From Anaerolineae bacterium (GTDB lineage Bacteria; Chloroflexota; Anaerolineae; Aggregatilineales; Phototrophicaceae), in the NCBI GenBank assembly GCA_028284565.1, contig JANQRM010000033.1:1-29737 (forward strand): a DNA stretch of 29,737 nt, read 5' to 3'. How positions within the stretch are numbered: the first letter of the stretch is position 1; every line of letters starts with the position of its first letter. Both the position numbers and the translations under genes were made by a program. This document shows, piece after piece, positions 1 through 8,300 of this stretch. Under the pieces are notes generated by a model. That model had not been told where the DNA came from, did not search any database, and was given only the letters and a program-made list of their open reading frames with translations.

Positions 1-2
1 CG

Positions 3-116
3 GTGACACCAAGTCGCACGCCCACACCGACCTTGACCTACACGCCATCGAATACGCCGACGCCGACCCTGATTGTGACAGCAACATCAGCGATTCTGCC
101 GACACCTGCACCGTAA
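3..116 (+). CDS. C-terminal tail of a Thr/Pro-rich protein (partial)
   Basis: An open frame enters from the left edge and stops at TAA 114-116. The 37 visible residues are almost entirely Thr, Pro, Ser and small residues, with repeated TPTPT units and the ending ILPTPAP. Tails and linkers of this kind are common in secreted or surface-anchored proteins of Chloroflexota, where they act as flexible extracellular spacers. No domain is visible, so the function of the parent protein cannot be given. The frame is open throughout and codon use is regular, but only a low-complexity segment is seen. Confidence 0.6.
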   Translation: MTPSRTPTPTLTYTPSNTPTPTLIVTATSAILPTPAP

Positions 117-138
117 GTTAGTTCAGTGATGCGAGTCT

Positions 139-180
139 GTGATGCATATGCATAGCCAAATGCATAGCCATTTGCATCAC
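139..180. repeat. Inverted repeat enclosing a direct repeat, possible terminator of the upstream gene
   Basis: GTGATGCA at 139-146 is the exact reverse complement of TGCATCAC at 173-180. Between them ATGCATAGCCA occurs twice with a 12-bp period (148-158, 160-170). The element begins 22 bases after the stop of the upstream partial gene and is followed by a T-rich stretch (181-197), so it may act as a terminator, though the U-run is interrupted. Confidence 0.4.
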
Positions 181-344
181 ATTTTCCTGTTGTTTTGTGA
201 TACGATGACAAGGCAAACAATGATATAGGAAATTACCATCAATCACGTAACTCAAAAACTTGTCAATGGAAATGTTGCTATAACCTAATTCAAACCTTTA
301 ACCGCCACTCGGCGGGAACGCCCTTGCCAACTGCCGAAAACATA

Positions 345-369
345 TATACTACCGCCGACGGTAAGTATA
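345..369. other. Stem-loop upstream of the LCP gene
   Basis: TATACTACCG (345-354) pairs with 359-369 around a CCGA loop, ten base pairs with one bulged A. No U-run follows on either strand, so it is not a textbook terminator. It lies about 145 bases before the LCP start and could be a leader structure or protein site; the role is unknown. Confidence 0.35.
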
Positions 370-513
370 GTTTCAAATAATTGACAAACTGCTTTCTAAC
401 TTTTCTGGGTTATTAACTACTTAATTGACGATCACCCTACGCTAGAATGGATAGGTCGATAATCTTCTGCTTTTGGGTTACACTGTCTGGCGTTTTGAAG
501 GAAAGGGCTGTTG

Positions 514-2139
514 ATGTCAGTGAGACAAGGTTTGGGGCTGTTGCTTCGGATAATATTTCGTGGATTGATTCCGCTTTTACTCATTGTGGCGATTATCTGG
601 TCGGCTGGTCAGGTTGCCACCACATTTTGGAATCAATTTCAGCAGGCGAACCAAGTAGCAGGGCGGGGTGATGCCTACATTGGTACAGCGACAGCCATTG
701 CTCCGGATGTCTCTAATAACAACACAGGCAATACGTACCCTGATGGTGGATCGCTCGTCATGGCACAACTCTTTTCGACGAATACGCCTCAGGCTGATGC
801 AAATCCGCCTGCCTTGGCGACGAACACACCCGTACCTCAAGCGACACCCGTGCCAACAATGGTGGTGGTCGATACAGCAATCACCTTACCAACCTTATTG
901 CCACCTCCTGCCCTAGAAGCTGGCTTAACGCTCTCTGGAACAGCTGTCCCAACTCAAGTACCTCCCATTCCCCGCAATCATAATTTAGTGAATATCATGC
1001 TCTTGGGTGGCGATGATGAAGTGACCAGCGGGGATTTTATCCGTACCGATACAATGCTGGTTGTTTCCGTCAATTTGGATACGCAGACCGTCTCGATGCT
1101 GAGCTTCCCGCGGGACATCTTCGTATATATCCCGAGTGGAGTCATGCAACGGTTGAATGTGACCTATTCCATTGGGGAGAGTATTGGTTGGCAACCCGGC
1201 GGTGGCTTTGGCTTATTAAGGCAGACGATATTCTATAATTTTGGAATCAATGTCCATTATTTCGCTCGCATCAACTTCTCCAGTTTCAAAAACATCATTG
1301 ATACATTGGGCGGTGTCGATATAGCTGTGGATTGTGCCTATCAAGACTATGCGTTGATTGATACAGAAATTCCCTCTGGGGCATTCCTCGCCAATGAAGA
1401 AGAAGGTTTGTGGACACTGCCTGTTGGCTTTTATCAGATGACAGGTGCTGAAGCCCTCTGGTATGTCCGTTCTCGCCGTGTCACGGATGACTTTGATAGA
1501 GGTCGCCGTCAACAACAATTGCTACGGGCGATATGGCGCAAAGCACGAGAAAACGGCTTGCTCAACAGCTTCCCAGATTTATGGGGACAAGTAACTGAGA
1601 TTGTCGATACCGATATTCCATTGGATACCGTCTTGCGTTTGTTACCGATTGCGCTAAGTCTCGATTTAAGTTCAGTCGAGCAATTTACATTGATTCGCAC
1701 CTATCACACACAACCATGGCAACCCCCGAATGGGAACTTTGTTCAATTGCCAAATTATGAGCCGATTCGCTTCTTGCTCGAAGATTTTTATCAACCACCA
1801 ACAGCGAGTCAGCTGGCTTTAGCGGGTCCGTCGATTGGTGTCTACAACGTCAGTCAGCAAGCCAATTGGGACATTGTGGCGGCAGACCGTCTGGGTTGGG
1901 GAGGTTTTCAGGCATTTGCACTTGGAGAACATCCCGAAGCACCTGCGAACACCACATCGCTGATTGACCTCACGGGCGATGATAAAGGGAGTTTGGTGAA
2001 TTTGGTCGCTCAAGCGTTGAACATCCCCACCACCAACGTTCAAGTCTCACCAGACCCGAACCGCACTTACGATTATGAAATCATTGTCGCAGATGACTAT
2101 AATGCCTGTACTCATGCTGTCTTGCCGATTGAAGAATAG
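514..2139 (+). CDS. LytR-CpsA-Psr (LCP) family cell-envelope protein
   Basis: LCP proteins transfer lipid-linked glycopolymers onto the cell wall or other envelope acceptors. The 541-residue protein has a short N-terminus, one membrane helix (about 12-32), a Thr/Pro-rich extracellular spacer (about 88-150) and an LCP domain (about 158-345). Conserved elements are NIMLLGGDD, the Arg-Thr-Asp of FIRTDTMLV, SFPRDIFVYIP, and the Arg-rich YVRSRRVTDDFDRGRRQQQL. A C-terminal LytR_C domain (about 438-527) begins with GVYNVSQQANW. ATG 514 is preferred over TTG 511 because AAGGAAAGG (498-506) sits at normal spacing. The gene is single, facing an FtsK-like gene whose stop lies 6 bases away. Whether its substrate is teichoic acid, capsule or another glycan cannot be told. 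Confidence 0.9.
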   Translation: MSVRQGLGLLLRIIFRGLIPLLLIVAIIWSAGQVATTFWNQFQQANQVAGRGDAYIGTATAIAPDVSNNNTGNTYPDGGSLVMAQLFSTNTPQADANPPALATNTPVPQATPVPTMVVVDTAITLPTLLPPPALEAGLTLSGTAVPTQVPPIPRNHNLVNIMLLGGDDEVTSGDFIRTDTMLVVSVNLDTQTVSMLSFPRDIFVYIPSGVMQRLNVTYSIGESIGWQPGGGFGLLRQTIFYNFGINVHYFARINFSSFKNIIDTLGGVDIAVDCAYQDYALIDTEIPSGAFLANEEEGLWTLPVGFYQMTGAEALWYVRSRRVTDDFDRGRRQQQLLRAIWRKARENGLLNSFPDLWGQVTEIVDTDIPLDTVLRLLPIALSLDLSSVEQFTLIRTYHTQPWQPPNGNFVQLPNYEPIRFLLEDFYQPPTASQLALAGPSIGVYNVSQQANWDIVAADRLGWGGFQAFALGEHPEAPANTTSLIDLTGDDKGSLVNLVAQALNIPTTNVQVSPDPNRTYDYEIIVADDYNACTHAVLPIEE

Positions 2140-2145
2140 ACCTTG

Positions 2146-3825
2146 TTATTCGTCTTCTTGAATGAGCTTGATAAAGCGGGATACAGCTCCATCAGATTTT
2201 TCAAGGATGAGTTGGGCTTGGAGTTCATCGATAATCTCTGATGAACGTTCCAAGGATAACCCGAATATGTCTTGCAATGCGCCGACACTTAGCCATCCCA
2301 GATAGGCGGCGAGGGCAGTTGCTTGTTCGATAATGGTAAACTCGTGTTCCATATCTCGCATTGGAGCTAGCGGTTGTGTCCGACCTTTATCAACAGATTT
2401 CTCTTCAGGTTGTGATGGGGGTTCTGGGCGTGGTTTAATGGCAACTCCCACGGCAGATTGTCGGTTGGTTTGGGTCTCCAATATCTGTGTGGCTTTTGTT
2501 AACGTGGCAACACTCGGTTTCTCTGGCTGTGGTGGGGCAGGGCGAAGTGTTTGGGTTGCGGTTCGTGCCAATACTCCCGTAACCCCTGTACGGCTACTTG
2601 ATTTAGTGAGTTGTGTATCTTGATAACGCTTCTTTGCCATCTCCCGCCAATAATCGGCGACTCGTGCAATTTCGTTGCTGGTTACTGCACACATTTCGAT
2701 TGGGATTGGCTCATTATCTTGATCGTGAACAAAGCCATCGACAAAACGCAAGAGTGACCCGTGAAAATTGGAGATATGATCCAGAAAATCGCTGTCTCTT
2801 GCGACAGACCCCAAAAGGATACGTGATGGAATCGCCTTGCGGTAGCGAGAAGGAAGGTCGAAATAACTTTCGTCTTCGGTGGTCATAATCAAATGAATGC
2901 CACAATCACGCCCGTATTCCAGCAGTTGCGTTAAAGATGGTGTCCATGCACCACGAGCTTCATACCAGTTCGAGTCAGAGAGCGAATCGATGAGTAAAAC
3001 AATGCGCGGCAACTCAACTAAGCCTGACTCAATGCGCAAGGCATTGTATTCATCTATCGTTTCAACTTGATGCTCGGCGAAAGTCTGTTGCCGTCGTTGG
3101 ATCTCTTTTGCTAATCCTTCAAGTAAGCGTTGTCCTTCTGTGGGAGAGGTGAGTATCCGCCCCAAGGCATGAGGTGTTCTAACGAGTGTCTTATATCCCT
3201 CGCTACTGCCACCTGCGAGCGCGATACGGACTTCACCGGGTGTATTGAGCAGGATGAGGGTCAGGATAAGACTGCGGATGAAATGTTGCTTGGCATTGTC
3301 ACTGCCTAAGATTAAGAGGTGTCCGACTTCACGTAAATCTCGAACAATGAGCTTCTGCTCTAAAGTGATGCCAGCGACAAATGCAAGCGTGGATGGATGT
3401 TTACGAAAGGAGCTACGGACTAATAACCGGCGAAGACTGAGGGGTTGATGCTCTTCTGCACGCAGGAGGATGCCAACCGTACCTTCCTCTTGTAATTGCG
3501 GGACAAATCCGAGTAACCATTCATCATTGTGTTCTTCTGCAAGTTGGCGAATACTCTGCTTGATTTCACTGGAAGTCACGAGATGCCGTTCCCCCGATTT
3601 ACCAATAGTTTCGGGTTTGGCGACATACAGAGTGTAAGATGGAGTCGAGCGCATATTAACAATTCGTGCTGGCGTATTGAGTTCACCCAATTCGTGTTGG
3701 ATCGTTAGCATGCGTTGACGAATGGACCCATCTCCTCCCGGCGTTGAAGAGCCTTGATCGAGAATATCTGCGATTGATGGGGTCAACCAATTCGATTGAT
3801 CCATGCGACTGAAGAGTTCTGGCAT
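2146..3825 (-). CDS. FtsK/SpoIIIE-like protein with degenerate ATPase motifs
   Basis: The 559-residue protein follows the FtsK/SpoIIIE motor layout from about residue 145: a beta-rich lead-in (FVAGITLEQKLIVRDLREV), the P-loop position, the Walker B position IVLLIDSLSD (275-284), then GRDCGIHLIMTTEDES where FtsK has its sensor loop with ATQRPS. A Pro/Gln-rich linker (about 410-490) leads to a winged-helix segment (about 498-553, LSVGALQDIFGLSLERSSEIIDE) like the DNA-reading FtsK gamma domain. The Walker A site reads GSDNAKQH (174-181) where GTTGSGKS is expected, the Walker B Glu is Ser, and the sensor Gln-Arg is Glu-Asp. No membrane helices are present. It is probably a non-hydrolysing relative, perhaps DNA-binding. 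The start has AGGA (3834-3837) upstream. The family call is fairly secure; the role is unknown. Confidence 0.72.
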   Translation of the reverse strand: MPELFSRMDQSNWLTPSIADILDQGSSTPGGDGSIRQRMLTIQHELGELNTPARIVNMRSTPSYTLYVAKPETIGKSGERHLVTSSEIKQSIRQLAEEHNDEWLLGFVPQLQEEGTVGILLRAEEHQPLSLRRLLVRSSFRKHPSTLAFVAGITLEQKLIVRDLREVGHLLILGSDNAKQHFIRSLILTLILLNTPGEVRIALAGGSSEGYKTLVRTPHALGRILTSPTEGQRLLEGLAKEIQRRQQTFAEHQVETIDEYNALRIESGLVELPRIVLLIDSLSDSNWYEARGAWTPSLTQLLEYGRDCGIHLIMTTEDESYFDLPSRYRKAIPSRILLGSVARDSDFLDHISNFHGSLLRFVDGFVHDQDNEPIPIEMCAVTSNEIARVADYWREMAKKRYQDTQLTKSSSRTGVTGVLARTATQTLRPAPPQPEKPSVATLTKATQILETQTNRQSAVGVAIKPRPEPPSQPEEKSVDKGRTQPLAPMRDMEHEFTIIEQATALAAYLGWLSVGALQDIFGLSLERSSEIIDELQAQLILEKSDGAVSRFIKLIQEDE

Positions 3826-3933
3826 ACCAGTTTCCTATCCGAAACGTAACTCAGTTTTTGTTTCTATAACTTATTGTAACGAATTTGTTGCAGAATTGCA
3901 GAAAAGGAAATGTTTGAATTTGGTATGTGCAAC

Positions 3934-3961
3934 AAAAAAGCTCCTGATATCCATCAAGAGC
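3934..3961 (-). terminator. Rho-independent terminator of the tRNA-Pro gene
   Basis: On the minus strand a 9-bp stem (3953-3961 with 3940-3948, one G-U pair) with a GGAT loop is followed directly by six Ts (3939-3934). It begins 8 bases after the tRNA 3' end. Confidence 0.85.
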
Positions 3962-3968
3962 CTATTTG

Positions 3969-4043
3969 TCGGGGTACTCGGATTCGAACCGAGGACCTCT
4001 TGCACCCCATGCAAGCACGCTAGCCGGACTGCGCCATACCCCG
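3969..4043 (-). tRNA. tRNA-Pro, anticodon GGG
   Basis: On the minus strand a full cloverleaf can be drawn: acceptor CGGGGTA with TACCCCG, D-arm GCGCAGTCCGGCTAGC, anticodon arm CTTGC-ATGGGGT-GCAAG with anticodon GGG, and T-arm with GGTTCGAATCC. The discriminator base is A (3969). No CCA is encoded. The gene stands alone, with a promoter-like TGATATACT upstream and a terminator just downstream. It decodes CCC and CCU. Confidence 0.95.
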
Positions 4044-4051
4044 ATAGTTAA

Positions 4052-4060
4052 AGTATATCA
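4052..4060 (-). promoter_or_regulatory. Extended -10 element for tRNA-Pro
   Basis: The minus strand reads TGATATACT, an extended -10 (TGn followed by TATACT), ending 8 bases before the tRNA 5' end. No good -35 is visible. Transcription would begin almost at the mature 5' end. Confidence 0.4.
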
Positions 4061-4102
4061 TAAATCTGTTTTGGGGGAAGCGTGGTTTTATGGTTTGGAA
4101 TA

Positions 4103-4131
4103 TTGTGATTTGACCTTGAGAGACTTATACT
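4103..4131 (+). promoter_or_regulatory. Sigma70-type promoter for selD
   Basis: TTGTGA (4103-4108) and TATACT (4126-4131) are separated by 17 bases. Predicted transcription starts near 4138, about 26 bases ahead of the ATG at 4164. This supports the upstream selD start rather than the GTG at 4248. Confidence 0.5.
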
Positions 4132-4163
4132 CTTTGCATCCTATTTAGCGATTGGATTTTGGC

Positions 4164-5219
4164 ATGTCATCGGATTTCCCACGATTGACGACACTAGCCT
4201 CCTGTGCTGGTTGAGCATCTAAGCTGGGTCCTAGCGACCTGTCGCACGTGTTGCGACCTTTAAGTGATATATTTTCTACCCAAGAGTATCCTAATCTCTT
4301 GGTTGGTTTGGATTCCCCTGATGACTCGGCTGTTTATCAGTTAGATGAAAATCGTGCGATTATTTCAACAACAGATTTCTTCCCACCTGTTGTTGATGAT
4401 CCCTACCATTTTGGGGCAATTGCGGCGGCAAATGCGTTGAGTGATGTGTATGCGATGGGGGGGCGACCTTTCCTAGCGATTAACTTGGTTGCTTTTCCTG
4501 ACGGACTTGATTTAGATATTTTGACGGAAATCTTGCGCGGTGGGGCAGAGAAAGTCAAAGAAGCTGGTGCAATCATTGCAGGTGGGCATACAGTCACTGA
4601 TAAAGAACCGAAATATGGTTTGTCAGTTATTGGTGATGTGCATCCTAATAACGTGATCAAGAAAAGTGGCGCGCGAGTTGGTGATAAGCTCATTCTGACC
4701 AAGCCACTTGGTACTGGGGTGATTACAACAGCCCTTAAACGTGGAGATGCAGAAACCGATCATGTGGATAAAGCAGTTGCAACGATGAGTCTCCTCAACA
4801 AAACAGCTTCGGAACTTGCTCAAGAATTCCAAGTTCATGCAATGACAGACATTACAGGGTACAGTTTGCTGGGTCATGCTCATGAGATGGCGCATTTGGG
4901 ACAGGTCCGTTTTGAGATCACGTTTGCTCAGTTGCGGTGGCTTGAAGGTGCAATGGACTATGCCCGAGCGGATATTTTCCCCGGTGGGATGCATCGCAAT
5001 CGAGATTATTTCTTGAAGTGGGTGACGATTGACCATGCAATTGCTGAGCATCAAGAGTATCTGCTATATGATCCACAAACTTCAGGGGGATTGTTAATGT
5101 CTGTTGCTCCTGACCAGTGTGAAGATTTGCTCGAAAAACTGATTGCAAAGGGTGAGCAAGCCAGTGTCATCGGGACTGTTCTTGCTGGTAATGGAGAGAT
5201 TATTATCACTTCAACGTGA
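4164..5219 (+). CDS. selD: Selenophosphate synthetase, selenoprotein with in-frame UGA (Sec17)
   Basis: SelD makes selenophosphate from selenide and ATP, the Se donor for selenocysteine and selenouridine. The frame open from 4248 lacks the family's N-terminus. Reading back in frame through TGA 4212-4214 restores it: MSSDFPRLTTLASCAG-U-ASKLGPSDLSHVL. The TGA falls at residue 17 and the essential Lys at 20, the same positions as Cys17 and Lys20 in E. coli SelD, where many organisms carry Sec. Downstream family motifs are DSAVYQL, TTDFFPPVVDDP, AGGHTVTDKEP, TDITGYSLLGHA and YDPQTSGGLL. The length of 351 residues is normal. Hairpins suited to a bacterial SECIS follow the TGA. No other selenocysteine machinery genes (selA, selB, tRNA-Sec) lie in the window. 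The ribosome site is weak (GGATTTTGG). Confidence 0.92.
4212..4214 (+). other. selD: UGA codon read as selenocysteine in selD
   Basis: This in-frame TGA occupies the catalytic Cys/Sec position of SelD, with family-conserved sequence on both sides (LTTLASCAG before, ASKLGPSDL after). Conservation across the stop is the main evidence for recoding. Confidence 0.88.
4223..4257 (+). promoter_or_regulatory. Candidate bacterial SECIS hairpins
   Basis: Two hairpins follow the selD UGA. The proximal one pairs GCTGG (4223-4227) with CTAGC (4231-4235) around GTC, one G-U pair, recalling the GGUC loop recognised by SelB in E. coli fdhF. The distal one pairs GTCGCA (4241-4246) with TGCGAC (4252-4257) around CGTGT, six perfect pairs with a G in the loop. 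Either could recruit SelB; which one is used cannot be decided by eye. Confidence 0.55.
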
Positions 5220-5227
5220 ATTGTATC

Positions 5228-5241
5228 GCATTTCATAATGC
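5228..5241 (+). terminator. Weak hairpin after selD, possible terminator
   Basis: GCATT (5228-5232) pairs with AATGC (5237-5241) around TCAT, 9 bases past the selD stop. The following sequence is only partly T-rich, so termination is doubtful. Confidence 0.2.
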
Positions 5242-5263
5242 TTCATCAAAATTTCATAAGTTG

Positions 5264-5272
5264 TGATATAAT
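5264..5272 (+). promoter_or_regulatory. Extended -10 promoter for the RND transporter
   Basis: TGATATAAT is a consensus extended -10 (TGn plus TATAAT). No convincing -35 is present, which extended -10 promoters tolerate. Transcription would begin near 5279, leaving a leader of about 118 bases. Confidence 0.5.
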
Positions 5273-5396
5273 GTGAAAAAATGCACAAAACCTCTTTTTG
5301 CCTGTAAGTAACCAAATAATATCTTATACGTATACAACTTAAATCTATTGTAGCCTGTATTCACGTTTGCTTGATAATTGAAAAGAATGGGAAACT

Positions 5397-8300
5397 ATGA
5401 AATCGCTGTTCAATTTCATTACAGTTGTATCCTTGCGCTTGCGACTAGTGACCTTAGCTTTGGTCTTGGTTGTGATTGCCTTGGGTGTTGTGTCTGCTTC
5501 AGAACTTAAGCAAGAACTCTTGCCTCCTATCGAATTTCCACAGACATTCATCTTCGCGCAAGTATCTGGCATGACAAGCGAAGAAGTCTTGACGGTGATG
5601 ACAGAGCGTGTTGAGGAGCAGATTAAAGATATACCGGGTGTAGTCAATGTCCAATCAACGACGACAAACGCGATTGGTGCGTTTGTGATTGTTTCTAACG
5701 AATTTGGAATCAATCAAGAGCGTTTCTTAGAAGACTTGCAAGTTGCTTTAGACGGAATCTGGCTTCCCCAACGTCGTATTGCGCCTGCTGATGGACAAGA
5801 TACAGGTACATTTGCTGTTCAATTATTGCAAGACTTATCGAGCCAACAATTGATCTATTGGGCAGAGCAAGATGGTAATTTCCTCTTCCAGCTCTCACCG
5901 GAAGTTTGGTCTGCATTATCGGATGATACCTTACAAGCTGTTCTGGCTTATTTGGCGAATCAAGCGCAAAGTGATTCTAGTGAAAAGAGTGCCTTGGAAC
6001 GATTGGTTGAGCAAGATGTCTTGCCACAATTACGTGGTGTTGAGGCTGTTGCTCGCCTGAGCATCAGTGGTGGACAAGCCTTACCGGGTGAAGAAGCGGC
6101 GTTTGAAGCTGTGGAGGTCGAAGAAATTTCGGATGCGGCTCGCAGTCAGTTGCTTCAACTGTCGCGAGATGTGTGGGAAGTGATTGCGTCCCGTCTTGAT
6201 TTGGGCGAACTGAATGAGTCTGCTGTTATAACTCTTCAAACAATGGAATTTATATTACCCGAAGATGTACCTGCACTTCCAGAATCATGGCAGACAGCGA
6301 ATTTCAAAGATGTGACGGACATTGAAGAACTTACGAGTTTGCAAGTGTCCTTAGCCGATATTCTAAATGACTTCTACAATGATGGGGTAATTGCAGGTGC
6401 TTTAGGACAAACGGATGATTTAACTCCAGACGTAGTAGCGCAATTACTGGAGATTGAACCCTCGCTTGTGAACTATTTTGGGGCAGAGCATTTAGTGGCG
6501 ATGTCACCGGACGTTTTTGCTGTGTTGCCAGACGAGTTTATTCTTGAGTTGGACGGCTTCACACGTGATGAATTGGCGGCGGCTTCTTTAGCCGTGAGTT
6601 TGTCGGGTAAAGAAGCATCTCCAGAGCCTGTTGACTTGCCCTCTGCATGGCAATTGCAAACTCCTCAAATCTTAAGTTTTAGCTTTGCTGATTTGCCGTT
6701 AGCGACTTACAGTATTTATAGTGTTGGTGATGGTGTGGTTACCTCTAGTGACTCATCTACTGAAGCGGTAAACGATATGCAAAACGCATTTGATGAGCAG
6801 GATGAGGCAGATGAACCTGACTCTGCTGAGATTCCAGAAGGTCCAGCACTTGCACCGATTTGGGGTATTTTAGGAGCGCAATTCGGCGGTGAGTTTAATA
6901 CTGTCGATGATTTGATCAATATTGAACTCCCTGCCGAAACTGCTGACCAATTTGGGGGCGGAAGTCTCTCAGCGGCAGATTTAATGGGCTTCTTTATCCT
7001 CTTGGCTGATCCATCTGCAATACCAGACGGTGTGGAATTACCTCCTGTTTCTATCAACCCTTCATTGATTTTGGGTGGCTTTAGCGCGGAGGATATCTCA
7101 TTTCTCATCGAATATGACTCGACTTTTTTGCCGAATCTGAATCCTCAAGTCTTTGAGTATTTCGCTGATGAGGTTTTGGCTTTGCCGGAGATTTCACCTC
7201 CATTGGGGAATACATGGTCTACATTATCTAATCGTCCACAGTTTGCATCTATGCCATTAGAAACTGCTGATGATTTATTGCAATTGGGTGATGGCTCAGC
7301 TTCGGAGATATTGAATCTCATTAATGAAACCGTGCCAGATCAATTTGCGGGCTATGAAGTGAGACTGTTTGATAGCTTGTCAGTTGGGACGGTGCGGTAT
7401 CTGGCATTGAATGATACGGATTTATATAGCAATTTATCTGGCGATGTTTTGTTGAAGATGTCCCCTGCTGTATTAGCTCAATTGTCAGAAGATGTTCTTG
7501 AAGAACTCGATAGCGAAATTGCAGACCCATTGCTGGCTATTGCGAATGGTGAATCTCCATCTGCAATTGAACAATTGGCAGAGTTATATTCCTCTGATGT
7601 GACTCCGGCTGACCCAACTGCGCCTGCATTAAACGATGAATGGCAGTTTATTGCTGGCTTCTTGGGTGTGGAATTGAATAATGTCTTCGACTTTTATCGA
7701 TTCCCTGATGCGTTAGGAACGCCTTCTCAGTTTATCAACGGCTTGTTTGATTCTCCTGCTGGGGCGAATTTTGCACCCGATCTATTAGGTAATTTAAGTT
7801 TGGAGGCCTTTCAGTATCTCTCTGATCGTGATACGAGTTTTGTGACTGATTTGCGTCCTGAGGCTGTTTCCTTATTGTCCGAGGAAGTTTTTGGTACATT
7901 GCCTTCATCGGTGCAAGATAGTGCAACATCGGGTGAGGTGTTCAAGCCGACTTCTGCTGTCACTCGCAATAACGGCGCACCCAGTCTCTTTGTGACTGTG
8001 TTTAAAGACCAAGATGCGAATACCGTAGAAACGTTCTACGATGTCGAAGCTGTCATCGAAGAAATCAGCACTAATAATGATGAGGTAGAGGTTCAAGTTG
8101 CTTTTGAACAGGCTAGCTTTATCGAAACCTCGATTGAAGGGGTTGTTCGTGAGGGAACGCTTGGCGCCGTCTTTGCAACGATTATCATTCTTGTCTTTCT
8201 CAGTGGGGGAGGTTGGTCAGTTCAAGCACGGCGAATTGTCGGGACTGTGATTACGGTATTGTTTGCTGTGTTGCTTGCTCTATTGATTGCATCTGGATTG

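Larger units (their letters stand above)
117..513. other. Intergenic region of about 400 bp with hairpins and short repeats, no gene seen
   Basis: No credible coding frame lies here; the short frames present lack start context and family resemblance. It holds an 8-bp inverted repeat (139-146 with 173-180) enclosing an 11-bp direct repeat (148-158 and 160-170), a short GC hairpin (302-306 with 311-315), a longer hairpin (345-369), a lone TTGACA at 381-386, and an A/T-rich leader before the LCP gene. A TAGAAT at 443-448 is a possible -10 for that gene, with only a weak -35 (TTAATT, 421-426). Confidence 0.5.

Noticed and set aside
148..170. Direct repeats considered as the start of a CRISPR array
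   Set aside because: Only two copies of 11 bp with a 1-bp gap, so no spacers; no cas genes are present.
381..386. Perfect TTGACA as -35 of the LCP gene
   Set aside because: No acceptable -10 lies 16-18 bases downstream.
447..671. 74-codon plus-strand frame overlapping the LCP gene start
   Set aside because: It lies in another frame of a convincing LCP gene, has no ribosome site, and resembles no family.
4110..4131. TTGACC (4110-4115) with TATACT (4126) as the selD promoter
   Set aside because: The spacing is only 10 bases; TTGTGA at 4103 with a 17-base spacer fits better.
4623..5054. 143-codon antisense frame inside selD
   Set aside because: The sense strand encodes conserved SelD motifs throughout, and the antisense product is Cys/His-rich without pattern.
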